Below, in pieces: positions 8,867 to 16,935 of a stretch of 64,000 bases of DNA (the first letter of the stretch is position 1; every line of letters begins with the position of its first letter). The DNA is taken from positions 2,976,001-3,040,000 of the forward strand of contig NZ_CP143541.1 in assembly GCF_040126055.1 (NCBI RefSeq), given 5' to 3'. Below the pieces are notes generated by a model, which worked only from the letters and a program-made list of their open reading frames with translations, made no database searches and was not told the DNA's origin. The position numbers and the translations under genes are program-made. This DNA comes from Pseudalkalibacillus sp. SCS-8 (GTDB lineage: Bacteria > Bacillota > Bacilli > Bacillales > Fictibacillaceae).

Positions 8867-9421
8867 TTATAGGACTTGTTCATTTGTTATCGCTGCGGAT
8901 TTCTTTGATAACGTAACAAGTAAAGTTGCCATATCTTCCAAACGTCCTACGGCTTCACGGTCCACTAGGTTGTACTCGTCATCATAGCAATACGGGTCAG
9001 AAACGAATTGATCTGGAAGCACAAGAGCATATAATCCTCTCAATACAATCCGCATATTGTTCAAGGCATTTATACCGCCTTTACTTCCACCTGAGGCTGC
9101 AGCAATTGCTGCCGGTTTATGTTTGAAATGGCTTCCTCCAAGGAAATCCAATGCGTTTTTCAATGCACCGCTCATACCATTGTGATATTCAGGCGATGCG
9201 ATGAAAAATGCATCAGCCGTATCGGCTTCTTTTTTCAGCTTTTGAAGTGATTCATTCTGATCGTTCTCTTCATCTCCAGGGAAAAGGGGAAGCTTTTCAG
9301 TACCAAGATCAAAGAAAGTCACTTCAGCACCTTTTTCTTCTAATAGCTCTTTTGCCAACCTCGTGATTCCACGGGTTCTCGATTTCTCCATCGGACTGCC
9401 ATTTACAACTAAAATTTTCAT
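8867..9421 (-). CDS. NADPH-dependent FMN reductase (azoreductase YhdA type)
   Basis: Flavodoxin-fold reductase of 184 residues. The N-terminal phosphate-binding loop GSPMEKSRTRG and the flavin-contact segment SPEYHNGMSGALKNALDFL are typical of the NADPH-dependent FMN reductase family that includes B. subtilis YhdA and chromate/azo reductases. No signal peptide; it should act in the cytosol on FMN or quinone-like acceptors. It lies alone between the kinase operon and the CopD gene with no obvious co-transcribed partner. The physiological substrate is not evident. Confidence 0.88.
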   Translation of the reverse strand: MKILVVNGSPMEKSRTRGITRLAKELLEEKGAEVTFFDLGTEKLPLFPGDEENDQNESLQKLKKEADTADAFFIASPEYHNGMSGALKNALDFLGGSHFKHKPAAIAAASGGSKGGINALNNMRIVLRGLYALVLPDQFVSDPYCYDDEYNLVDREAVGRLEDMATLLVTLSKKSAAITNEQVL

Positions 9422-9561
9422 AAATCAATCACGCCTTTAATCAAGTTATACCTTTATTATATCGAACGTGCCTCCATCCGGCATCCTTAAGAGGTTGGAA
9501 TATTTCCTCATTCAATGGATGTAGTGTTATCAGACATTTCTACGACTATTGTTGTAGAAAT

Positions 9562-10644
9562 CTAAAGTACACCTGAAATCAATGCCATATAAGCACTGAA
9601 GGTTACCACTAAACCTGACAGGACGCTGACGATGATCGGCCATCTTTTCATGATGCTGAACGTGGTAAACGAGATCGTGGCAGCAGTGACAATCGCCCAG
9701 ATGGTAGATGCTTTCGTCCATGCAAACGTCAATATCAATTGCGGATCAATTTCTCCATCGTATTGGAGCATGAAAAGTGGAGATGGCTCTTCTTGAAGCA
9801 ATGTCCGCCAAACCTCATGGGGAGGGACTTGCTGAGAAAGAAAACCGGTCACCGCAAAAACGAATAGGATGATGATTGTTTCCCCTTTTAAAGATCTCTG
9901 TATATGTGCGCTTCCGCGTAGCTTGATCGACTTTTTCAAATAGATACTGTGTATGATGGCATAAAGGAATAATGGTATGAGCAACAGGTGCTTGATGAGC
10001 AGAGCTTGACCATAATCCAGAACCCATGAATCCACATATTGCGGTGCTACTATTTCATTGATAAGGAGGCCACCACCCGTCAAAATCAGGACGGTGCCGA
10101 TTGAAAAAGGTGTAAACCAATTCAAGAACGGTAGCCATCTGCTATTTGGATCAGCACTCCACGATACATACAGCAACACGCCGACCCAGCTGACAATGGC
10201 ACTTACATGAATGAAGTGAGCAAGAAATCCAAGGACCGGATAAAGAGAAGCGGAATGGCTGGCAAACGAATAAGTTCCAATTAGAATCGCCATCAGGAAT
10301 AAGCCTAACCTTGCATAAAAAGTGTTATTGGATAAATTATTCTTGTAGACGAGCAAGAACAGAATAATTGAAACCAACACACTCGCAAGCCATGCTTTTC
10401 CGATTGTAAAAGTAAACAAGACGGAAGTAAAAGTTTCCCAGTATCCGATACTTTCAGATAAATAACGAATGATATCGAGCATCAAAACAAACGTAATGAC
10501 TGGTACTGTACCAATCAACCAAAGAAGCAGCTCTTTTGAAATCGTTACTTTCGGTTTCTGATTTGAAGGTATGGATTCGAGCAACAAGCCTCCTACAAGT
10601 AGGGAATAGACGATATACAGGACGGCTTTGAAGAGGATGATCAT
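9562..10644 (-). CDS. copD: CopD-family copper transport membrane protein
   Basis: A 360-residue integral membrane protein with about eight hydrophobic segments, matching the CopD domain (copper resistance D / YcnJ C-terminal part). Family marks include the His-containing helix FLAHFIHVSAIVSWVGVLLY and the helix around LLIKHLLLIPLFLYAIIHS. The start ATG overlaps the stop of copC by 4 bp (ATGA), with AGGAAGGGG just before it. In B. subtilis the CopC and CopD domains are fused in YcnJ, which imports copper; here they are separate genes. The partner binds Cu outside and this protein would pass it across the membrane. Confidence 0.87.
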   Translation of the reverse strand: MIILFKAVLYIVYSLLVGGLLLESIPSNQKPKVTISKELLLWLIGTVPVITFVLMLDIIRYLSESIGYWETFTSVLFTFTIGKAWLASVLVSIILFLLVYKNNLSNNTFYARLGLFLMAILIGTYSFASHSASLYPVLGFLAHFIHVSAIVSWVGVLLYVSWSADPNSRWLPFLNWFTPFSIGTVLILTGGGLLINEIVAPQYVDSWVLDYGQALLIKHLLLIPLFLYAIIHSIYLKKSIKLRGSAHIQRSLKGETIIILFVFAVTGFLSQQVPPHEVWRTLLQEEPSPLFMLQYDGEIDPQLILTFAWTKASTIWAIVTAATISFTTFSIMKRWPIIVSVLSGLVVTFSAYMALISGVL

Positions 10645-11237
10645 GCTGTCCCCTTCCTTCTAACCATCCAAAATAGAAAGGCTGCACCGCCAAGGATTAA
10701 TATCCCTGCAAAAATGAGGACGATGGGCGATAACCCATCTTCAACCTCCCCTTTTTCCGTCAAGCCATTTTGGTCTTTCGCTCGATCAGTTTCATTGCTC
10801 GTATCCTCATCCTGTTGTTCTTCTCCAATTGCCTCATCTTCCTCAACCTTCTCCGATGACTCCTCTTGCATTTTCGTGTCATCCTTAACTGTGAATGTAT
10901 AGTCGCCCTCTACAATATGGCTATCTTCAGAGACGATTTTGTATTTGACTTCATATGTTCCTGATGCGAGGGGATCACTCAACTCTCCGAGCATAAGGTT
11001 GCCGTCAATTTGAATGGTATTGACGTCAATTGATTGATCGTTTTGATCTTTTATCGAAAATTGACTGCCTTCTTCAATATCTGTGCTGAATTCAAACGTT
11101 ACGACATCAACTGCATACCCGACAACCTCGCCCTCGCCAGGGGTTGTCCCCACCAACTCCGCATGTGCGGAAGTTACGAGCGGTTGACTGAGTACACCAA
11201 GTAGGATCGTAATACCGATGATAATAAATTTGTACAT
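10641..11237 (-). CDS. copC: CopC-domain copper-binding protein, membrane-anchored
   Basis: A 198-residue secreted protein: signal peptide with cleavage after VTSA so that His25 becomes the first mature residue, a CopC beta-barrel (about 25-118), an acidic Glu/Asp-rich linker (about 120-165) and a C-terminal membrane helix (LIFAGILILGGAAFLFWMVRR). The Cu(II) site of CopC is complete: N-terminal His, plus Asp105 and His107 in EDSHIVEGDYTF. The ATG at 11237 is preferred over 11282 because it starts the signal peptide and follows GGAAAGGA. Translationally coupled to copD. The C-terminal anchor keeps it beside the transporter, replacing the fusion seen in YcnJ. Confidence 0.88.
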   Translation of the reverse strand: MYKFIIIGITILLGVLSQPLVTSAHAELVGTTPGEGEVVGYAVDVVTFEFSTDIEEGSQFSIKDQNDQSIDVNTIQIDGNLMLGELSDPLASGTYEVKYKIVSEDSHIVEGDYTFTVKDDTKMQEESSEKVEEDEAIGEEQQDEDTSNETDRAKDQNGLTEKGEVEDGLSPIVLIFAGILILGGAAFLFWMVRRKGTA

Positions 11238-11336
11238 AAGATCGATTCCTTTCCAACGATTACATCGAATCCATCTTACCACCTATATCAACGGCTTTCT
11301 ACTTTGTTCACAAATCATTCTTATCTCTTCTCTCCA

Positions 11337-12179
11337 TCAAGACAAGAAACTTCGCACGGCAAATTGAAACCGGTCCTTTTCTTCTAAGAATGGATAATGA
11401 TTACTATGTTGAAAGCGAAGAAAAGTTGAATTCATGAGCAGACCGTGTAATTCTTCAGAGCATCGGATTGGACACTGTACGTCGTTTTCCCCACAAATAA
11501 TCAATACTGGAAGTTCAATATTGGATAATTCGCTTTTGTAGTCGAAGTAAGGGAATTCGTTCTCGCTGTAATAATCCAACCGGTCAGTAGATATTTTTTT
11601 GAAAACATCTGCAGAAAAGTAGGTTTCATATTTTTCTGGTTCATTTAACGAGAGCTTTATACGTTCCCTTGAAATCAGCTTCCTCTCATCAGGATGAAGG
11701 TTCTTCATTTTAAGCTTTGCAATCAGACTTTGCATCCGTTGATGGCGAGGATGTGCATCGTTATAGATGCTATCCATATCAGAAGCGTAGTCCCCACTTG
11801 CGGCACTCCCTACTACAATCAAGTGATTCAATGAGTCTGGAAAGTCGATTGCATATCGTAATCCTAGCATTCCACCTGTAGAGTGACCTGCATAAGTCCA
11901 ACTCTCAATTTCCAGACCTTCTCGAATTGAATCAAGATCTTTTACTGTTTCGCTCATCGATAATTCATTTCGTGACTGGTATCCTGTTGATTTTCCTGTT
12001 CCTCGAAGATTGATAAGGATGGTTTGATTGTGACGGGTGAACGTATCTGCGAAATGGTCACCCGTCTCATTGAACTCTGAATAGAGATGGGTTACACATA
12101 CAGGGTTCCCTTCGCCTTTCGTGAACACTTCAAATTGTCCTCGATCCGTATGAACGATGTGAGCTTTCCAATTTCTCAA
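11337..12179 (-). CDS. Alpha/beta hydrolase, proline iminopeptidase-like
   Basis: A 280-residue alpha/beta-hydrolase. The nucleophile elbow is GHSTGG (serine), the acid is in ICGENDVQCP and the histidine in SNHYPFLEE, so the catalytic triad is complete. The oxyanion-side segment INLRGTGKSTG resembles proline iminopeptidases and related esterases. A TTG at 12179 with AAAGGAG 7 bases upstream is the best start; the longer frame from 12200 begins inside the ribosome site. No signal peptide. It is divergent from the sigma-factor unit. The substrate cannot be assigned. Confidence 0.82.
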   Translation of the reverse strand: MRNWKAHIVHTDRGQFEVFTKGEGNPVCVTHLYSEFNETGDHFADTFTRHNQTILINLRGTGKSTGYQSRNELSMSETVKDLDSIREGLEIESWTYAGHSTGGMLGLRYAIDFPDSLNHLIVVGSAASGDYASDMDSIYNDAHPRHQRMQSLIAKLKMKNLHPDERKLISRERIKLSLNEPEKYETYFSADVFKKISTDRLDYYSENEFPYFDYKSELSNIELPVLIICGENDVQCPIRCSEELHGLLMNSTFLRFQHSNHYPFLEEKDRFQFAVRSFLS

Positions 12180-12234
12180 TGTCTCACTCCTTTCCTCCAA
12201 ACGACCTCTTAATGGAGAGATTTCCCCTTTTTAA

Positions 12235-12260
12235 TGATCCAAAACCACTGATTGATCGTA
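12235..12260 (+). promoter_or_regulatory. Predicted ECF-sigma promoter of the sigma factor gene
   Basis: TGATCC (12235-12240), 16 bp, CGTA (12257-12260). The same TGATCC-N16-CGT arrangement stands before the surface-protein gene at 13785. The spacing and CGT -10 are typical of ECF promoters and suggest autoregulation. Confidence 0.65.
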
Positions 12261-12337
12261 TTCTTGGTAGCATTCTCTTTGAAAGGATTGATATCTAGGA
12301 TATGCTTGAGAAAATATTAATAAAAAAGGAGAATGAA

Positions 12338-12898
12338 ATGAATGAGTTGGATACCGAGCTCTATGAAAGGGTTATAAGGCAAGACAAAAAAGCCCTCGAG
12401 CTCTTATATGAACGTTACGAAAAGCTACTATTTTCATTTGCATATCGGATGACGAAACGGAAGGAACTTTCAGAAGAAATTGTCCAAGAAGTTTTTATTA
12501 AGCTATGGACGAAGCCGGGGATCTACGATCAATCAAAAGGGAAATTTTCATCCTGGCTTTTAACCGTCACTCGGAACACGAGTATCGATCAATTAAGAAG
12601 GAAAAATGAACAAAACTACGAAATAGAAGAGCGGGATTCCTTACAGGAGAATGAACCGTCCATTGAAGAACAAATTGAATGGAAAGAAGAAGGAAGGCGT
12701 CTACAAAAAGCAATGAAGTTTCTAGCGAAAGAACAAAAGGAAATTGTCGAACTCTTTTACTTTAAGGGATTATCACAAAGTAAAATCGCAGAAGTGTTCC
12801 AGATTCCACTTGGAACCGTGAAAGGACGACTGCGGCTTGCACTTAAACACTTACGAAAAGACCTGGATTCTACTGGACAAGGGAGGGATAGCGTATGA
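12338..12898 (+). CDS. ECF RNA polymerase sigma factor, SigK/RskA-group
   Basis: A 186-residue ECF sigma factor with region 2 (LLFSFAYRMTKRKELSEEIV, then QEVFIKLW) and region 4 (EIVELFYFKGLSQSKIAEVF, then GTVKGRLRLALKHLRK). The ATG at 12338 has AAAGGAG 6 bases upstream; a longer frame from 12302 lacks a site. Its stop overlaps the start of the anti-sigma gene (ATGA). The C-terminal extracellular part of that partner is of the RskA type, which places this sigma near the ECF group of actinobacterial SigK. Mycobacterial SigK uses a CCATCC -35 element; the TGATCC found here twice shares the ATCC end. Probable targets in the window are its own operon and the surface protein. Confidence 0.9.
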   Translation: MNELDTELYERVIRQDKKALELLYERYEKLLFSFAYRMTKRKELSEEIVQEVFIKLWTKPGIYDQSKGKFSSWLLTVTRNTSIDQLRRKNEQNYEIEERDSLQENEPSIEEQIEWKEEGRRLQKAMKFLAKEQKEIVELFYFKGLSQSKIAEVFQIPLGTVKGRLRLALKHLRKDLDSTGQGRDSV

Positions 12899-13674
12899 AT
12901 AATCAAAATCATTGCGACTTGCTTCTAGATTATTTTAATCAGTGTCTCGATGAAAAAGAAAAGGAACGGTTTGAGGCACATCTTGCAAAATGTAAAGCAT
13001 GTCGTGAAGAATTACATGAATTAGAAGAGCTGACAGCTGATCTCCCATACGCTTCAGAACCTGTGGAACCAAATGATGGAATGAAAGACCGGATTCTATC
13101 AAGTGTATTTGAGCAACCTGTTGAAAACGATGGATTCAATCCTGGAAAAGCGGAAAAAGCTACTGTGGACCCTATCCAAGAGACCGCTGTTCTACGAGCA
13201 AAGAAAACATCTCCAGTGAAAAGATGGCTTCAACCATTGCTGGCAGCCTCACTCCTCCTATCACTGACGGCTAACGTCTATTTTTATATGAATGATGAGC
13301 CTGCCCCACTCGCAGTCCCAGATGAAGGCGTCAATCAAGTCTTGAAAAACGTAGAGTTGGCAGCCACCGAAGGGTTTGATGCACGAGCTCAAGCAACTAT
13401 GATTCAAAAGAAAGACGGTATGTCTCTTGTAATGCAAGCTGAAAACCTTCAAAAGCTTTCTGGTACAGAAGCCTATCAAGTCTGGCTGATCAATTCGAAT
13501 GGTGAGAAGTTCAGAGCGGGAACATTCCTCCCGAATCACAAAGGGCAAGGTGGAGTCATCTATCCTGTCAATATCGAAGGGGAGCATGAATGGGATACGA
13601 TCGCAGTAACCTTAGAACCTACACCCGATAGCGAACAGCCAAAAGGTCAAATTATACTTGCTTCTAAGTTATAA
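12895..13674 (+). CDS. RskA-type transmembrane anti-sigma factor with zinc finger
   Basis: A 259-residue membrane protein. Residues about 1-45 form a zinc-binding anti-sigma domain with the HLAKCKAC (H-x3-C-x2-C) signature plus an upstream Cys/His. A single membrane helix follows at about 118-136 (PLLAASLLLSLTANVYFYM), and the outer part (about 145-259) is the RskA C-terminal domain with YQVWLINSNGEKFRAGTF and the terminal beta-strand GQIILASKL. It should hold the sigma factor at the membrane until regulated proteolysis releases it. Translationally coupled to the sigma gene and followed by a terminator. The signal sensed is not visible. Confidence 0.9.
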   Translation: MNNQNHCDLLLDYFNQCLDEKEKERFEAHLAKCKACREELHELEELTADLPYASEPVEPNDGMKDRILSSVFEQPVENDGFNPGKAEKATVDPIQETAVLRAKKTSPVKRWLQPLLAASLLLSLTANVYFYMNDEPAPLAVPDEGVNQVLKNVELAATEGFDARAQATMIQKKDGMSLVMQAENLQKLSGTEAYQVWLINSNGEKFRAGTFLPNHKGQGGVIYPVNIEGEHEWDTIAVTLEPTPDSEQPKGQIILASKL

Positions 13675-13684
13675 GGAAGGATAA

Positions 13685-13712
13685 AAGAACGTCAACTGAC
13701 GTTCTTTTTTTA
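13685..13712 (+). terminator. Terminator after the sigma/anti-sigma unit
   Basis: AGAACGTC and GACGTTCT pair around an AACT loop, followed by seven T. It separates the sigma pair from the surface-protein gene, which therefore needs its own promoter. Confidence 0.88.
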
Positions 13713-13784
13713 TCGGTTAATCAGGCATTCCAACAGGCTTTTTGACCAAAACGTAATATGAAAATAAATTTTTTCAAGAAAAAG

Positions 13785-13810
13785 TGATCCAATTGGTGAT
13801 CTCTCTCGTT
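13785..13810 (+). promoter_or_regulatory. Predicted ECF-sigma promoter of the surface protein gene
   Basis: TGATCC (13785-13790), 16 bp, CGTT (13807-13810), 36 bp before the start codon. It matches the element at 12235 in the whole -35 hexamer, the spacing and the CGT, while the spacer sequences differ apart from the two A residues next to the -35. Confidence 0.65.
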
Positions 13811-13845
13811 AGCTTTACAAATAAACAAAAAGGAGAGATTCACAA

Positions 13846-15192
13846 ATGAACTTGAAAAAAGGACTCATCGCCATTCCGTTAAGCACATCTTTATTTTTAG
13901 GTGGTGTAGCAACCACAGCATTTGCAGAGGATCATGCAAAACCGACTGTTACCACCCCAGCATCCGAACTACGAACATCTCTCGATCATCTCCTGAGTGA
14001 ACATGCATACTTAGCGGTCGAAACGATGCGAAAAGGAGCAGAAGGGGCTGGCGATTTCGAACAAGCCTCTAGAGCATTGATGGCAAATGCAGACGACTTA
14101 AGTGCTGCGATTGCATCCGTTTATGGGGATGAGGCTGGAAAACAATTCGATGAAATGTGGAAAGGACATATCGGATTTTTCGTGGATTATGTAAAAGCGA
14201 CTGGTGCAAACGACGAATCAAAGAAACAGGAAGCACTCGACAATCTGGCAAACTACAAACAAGAATTTTCTAAGTTCCTAGAAACGGCAACGGAAGAACG
14301 ACTTGAAGCCGGCGCACTCGCTGAAGGTCTTCAAATGCACGTAAATCAATTGATTGGTGCATTCGATGCCTATGTGGCTGGAGATTATGAGAAAGCATAC
14401 GAATATGAGCGTGAAGCCATCAACCATATGTATATGGTAAGTAAAGGGTTGTCCAGTGCTATTGTTCAACAGTTCCCTGATAAATTTGAGAATACGAAAG
14501 CAGTGACTCCTGCAAATGATTTACGTTCACACTTGAACCACCTGTTAACAGAACATGCTGGCCTAGCGATGATGGCAATGCAAAATGGCATTGATGGCTC
14601 AGAAGACTTTGAAGCCTCTGCTCAAGCACTCGCGAACAATACAGAAGATCTAACAGCAGCTATCTCTTCTGTTTATGGTGAAGAAGCAGGCGCACAATTC
14701 AAGGAAATGTGGTCCGGTCATATCGGGAACTTTGTCGAATATGTAAAAGCGACAGGCGCAAATGACGAAGAAAAGAAACAGGCAGTACTAGATGCCCTTG
14801 CAGCATACAAAGCGAACTTCTCTCAATTCCTTGAGACAGCGACAGATGGTCGTTTGAAGGCGGATGCTCTGTCTGAAGGCCTTCAAATGCACGTTGATCA
14901 GCTAGTTGGTACATTTGACAGCTATGTTTCGGAAGACTATGATTCGACGTATACAAATTTAAGAGAGGCCTATGCACATATGCTGAATCCGGCTAAAGGA
15001 CTATCAAGTGCATTCGTTGACCAGTTCCCTGATAAATTTATGGGAGAAATGCCGACTGAAATGCCGAAAACAGGTCTTGGTGGAACAGCTGATCAGGGTA
15101 TTTCTCTAACATCCATCCTCTTAGCAGGATTTGCTGCTTCAATGGCAATAGCAATGCTAGCTGTAAGAAGGTTTAGCGGCCAAACAAAATAA
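13846..15192 (+). CDS. Cell-wall-sorted protein of two 184-residue repeats (MPKTG)
   Basis: A 448-residue exported protein. Signal peptide cleaved after TAFA (residue 27); two tandem domains at 37-220 and 221-398; then a sorting signal MPKTG (406-410), a hydrophobic helix (about 419-440) and the basic tail RRFSGQTK. The repeats are aligned without gaps at a 184-residue period and are mainly helical. Five histidines are kept in both: 48, 53, 108, 165, 194 and 232, 237, 292, 349, 378. Similar repeats are known to me from Bacillus proteins annotated as copper amine oxidase-like, but no enzyme domain is present here. The adjacent sortase probably anchors it. A metal or cofactor site is an inference from the histidine pattern only. 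Confidence 0.85.
   Translation: MNLKKGLIAIPLSTSLFLGGVATTAFAEDHAKPTVTTPASELRTSLDHLLSEHAYLAVETMRKGAEGAGDFEQASRALMANADDLSAAIASVYGDEAGKQFDEMWKGHIGFFVDYVKATGANDESKKQEALDNLANYKQEFSKFLETATEERLEAGALAEGLQMHVNQLIGAFDAYVAGDYEKAYEYEREAINHMYMVSKGLSSAIVQQFPDKFENTKAVTPANDLRSHLNHLLTEHAGLAMMAMQNGIDGSEDFEASAQALANNTEDLTAAISSVYGEEAGAQFKEMWSGHIGNFVEYVKATGANDEEKKQAVLDALAAYKANFSQFLETATDGRLKADALSEGLQMHVDQLVGTFDSYVSEDYDSTYTNLREAYAHMLNPAKGLSSAFVDQFPDKFMGEMPTEMPKTGLGGTADQGISLTSILLAGFAASMAIAMLAVRRFSGQTK
13954..15039 (+). repeat. Two in-frame 552-bp repeats within the surface protein gene
   Basis: Copy one covers 13954-14505 and copy two 14506-15039. At the protein level the copies align without insertion at exactly 184 residues, and blocks such as YVKATGAND and GLQMHV are identical. 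DNA identity is clearly lower than protein identity, so the duplication is not recent. Confidence 0.85.
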
Positions 15193-15203
15193 CGAAAAAG
15201 CTT

Positions 15204-15238
15204 GGAGAGAAGGTTCTTTCCTTCTCTCTTTCTCTTTT
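15204..15238 (+). terminator. Hairpin after the surface protein gene
   Basis: GGAGAGAAGG pairs with CCTTCTCTCT (one G-U pair) around a 6-base loop, followed by a T-rich tract. It could terminate or only reduce transcription into the sortase gene 68 bp further on. Confidence 0.7.
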
Positions 15239-15305
15239 CAGCGGATTGGTGCGAAGCGAGCACCAGCTCATGTGTAGAAAAGACGATATAAAAAGGGTGT
15301 GTGCG

Positions 15306-15953
15306 ATGAAAAAGAGTCTCCTAGCCAATAGTTTCCTAATCCTCCTGTTAGCTTTAACGGGCTGCAATAGTCAAACGAACACCTCGAAGGATCACCAACT
15401 GAAAGCAGAAGCTGCTAATGCTGAGTTGAACGATGAGAACAATGAAGCAACCAATAAACTGAAATCGGATACAACAGAAATCATAAAAGATGATCGGAAA
15501 GGAATCGTCCCCGTTTCAATTAAAATCCCTGCAATCAATGTAAAGACAAAGGTGGAACACGTTGGCACGCTAGATGATGGTAGAATGGATGTTCCAAAGG
15601 ATGCAGCTAACGTAGGTTGGTATGAACCCGGTACACTGCCGGGAGCACCAGGGAATTCCGTCATTGCGGGACATGTCGATGATCTAACCAGTCCAGCCGT
15701 ATTCTACGACCTGCATAAGCTAAAGGACGGCGACGAAATTATCGTCACAGGAAAATCGGGTGAATCATTGACTTTTATCGTAAATACATCGAAAGTCTAT
15801 CCTCGGCAGAATGCTCCGATTGAAAACATTTTCGGTTTCTCATACCGAAGCGTGGTCAACTTAATTACATGTACAGGAGAATATGACCCCCGAACGACTG
15901 AACGAGCCGAACGTCTCGTAGTATCAGCGGAACTTCATCAAAAAAAGGATTGA
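15306..15953 (+). CDS. Class F-like sortase with lipoprotein signal
   Basis: A 215-residue sortase. The catalytic residues are His123 (VIAGHVDD), Cys189 (NLITCTGEYD) and Arg203 (ERAERLVVS), and the core starting at VPVSIKIPAINV is of the class E/F type. The N-terminus MKKSLLANSFLILLLALTGC ends in a lipobox with Cys20 instead of an ordinary uncleaved anchor, followed by a charged linker (about 21-65). The ATG at 15306 after AAAAAGGG is chosen because it gives this signal peptide. It lies directly downstream of the MPKTG protein, its obvious substrate. Attachment site in the wall (lipid II) is assumed from the family. Confidence 0.88.
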   Translation: MKKSLLANSFLILLLALTGCNSQTNTSKDHQLKAEAANAELNDENNEATNKLKSDTTEIIKDDRKGIVPVSIKIPAINVKTKVEHVGTLDDGRMDVPKDAANVGWYEPGTLPGAPGNSVIAGHVDDLTSPAVFYDLHKLKDGDEIIVTGKSGESLTFIVNTSKVYPRQNAPIENIFGFSYRSVVNLITCTGEYDPRTTERAERLVVSAELHQKKD

Positions 15954-15984
15954 CCATCATCATGAACTGGTCAATCTTTTTTTG
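15948..15984 (+). terminator. Terminator of the sortase gene
   Basis: GATTGACCA pairs with TGGTCAATC around an 11-base loop and is followed by eight T. Confidence 0.9.
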
Positions 15985-16038
15985 TAGAATTTAAGAATGA
16001 AAGTTTTGGTTCGTATTGTCATACGCTTTTAATGAGCT

Positions 16039-16740
16039 TTACATTTCTGCTGATACACTTCTTTTCTCGCCCCGGCGCTTCAAGGTTTTCATCGTAAAGA
16101 TGCATGTTAACAACCATGCTCCACCAGCAGCAAAGCCTGCAATCACATCACTTGGGTAATGAACGTGCAAGTAGATCCGGGAGACACCGATCAAGAAAAT
16201 GAGTATGCTCGCCAAAGCGGCGATATACCAGTATGGCTTGTTTCTCCTGCCAAGATAGTATGCAATCAGATAGGCCATGATGCCATAGGCTGCACAGGAA
16301 ACCATCGCATGACCGCTCGGAAAGCTGTATCCTCCCACTTCAATCAGGTGTTCAATACTTGGCCGTGCACGTTGAAAGCTGATTTTCAACAATCCATTCA
16401 AGCCCCAAGCCCCCAGGATCGTCAATAGGAGTATGAACGATTCCAGCTTCAATCGTTTCACGAGTAATACTACAAGATAAAGTGATACCACGACAACATA
16501 GGTCATCGTGTTACCGATATGGGTGATGAAAATCATCACTTCTGTCAGCCACGGGGCCTGTAAGCTATGTACCATTGTCGATAATACATGATCGAACGCT
16601 TCCAGTTCGTTCTCTAAAACACCGTCAGCTAATTGAGCGAATAAGCCGATCAAACCTAAAGTGACAATCAGACCAAGAACCAGTTTGAGACTGACCTTTT
16701 TCATTATCATTTCTTTCGTCTGCGTCTCTAGTTTACTCAT
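16039..16740 (-). CDS. PAP2-family membrane phosphatase
   Basis: A 233-residue membrane protein with about six hydrophobic helices. All three phosphatase motifs are present: KISFQRARP, the PSGHAM histidine motif and SRIYLHVHYPSDVIAG. The family dephosphorylates undecaprenyl pyrophosphate or phosphatidylglycerol phosphate on the outer face of the membrane; YodM and BcrC are B. subtilis relatives. The ATG at 16740 is chosen as the start, with AGGAAGGG upstream. It stands alone, convergent with the sortase gene. The lipid substrate cannot be decided. Confidence 0.88.
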   Translation of the reverse strand: MSKLETQTKEMIMKKVSLKLVLGLIVTLGLIGLFAQLADGVLENELEAFDHVLSTMVHSLQAPWLTEVMIFITHIGNTMTYVVVVSLYLVVLLVKRLKLESFILLLTILGAWGLNGLLKISFQRARPSIEHLIEVGGYSFPSGHAMVSCAAYGIMAYLIAYYLGRRNKPYWYIAALASILIFLIGVSRIYLHVHYPSDVIAGFAAGGAWLLTCIFTMKTLKRRGEKRSVSAEM

Positions 16741-16935
16741 TTTCCATCCCTTCCTCTCCTGCATCCTATAATCAAACGAACGTACATAAAAGATTCCCTA
16801 TTTTATCATAGATAGTCCTTTTCTTCTAGAACCAATTACACAAGTAAGACATACAATTTTGTATTGTCTAAAAGGGATTTCATCGTTTTTATTGAAATAA
16901 CACCATCACAGATAAAAAAGACATAGGGGGCGATC

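Noticed and set aside
15204..15238. A second ECF promoter before the sortase gene
   Set aside because: No TGATCC-N16-CGT match was found between 15193 and 15305, so the sortase is more likely expressed by read-through or from an unrecognised promoter.
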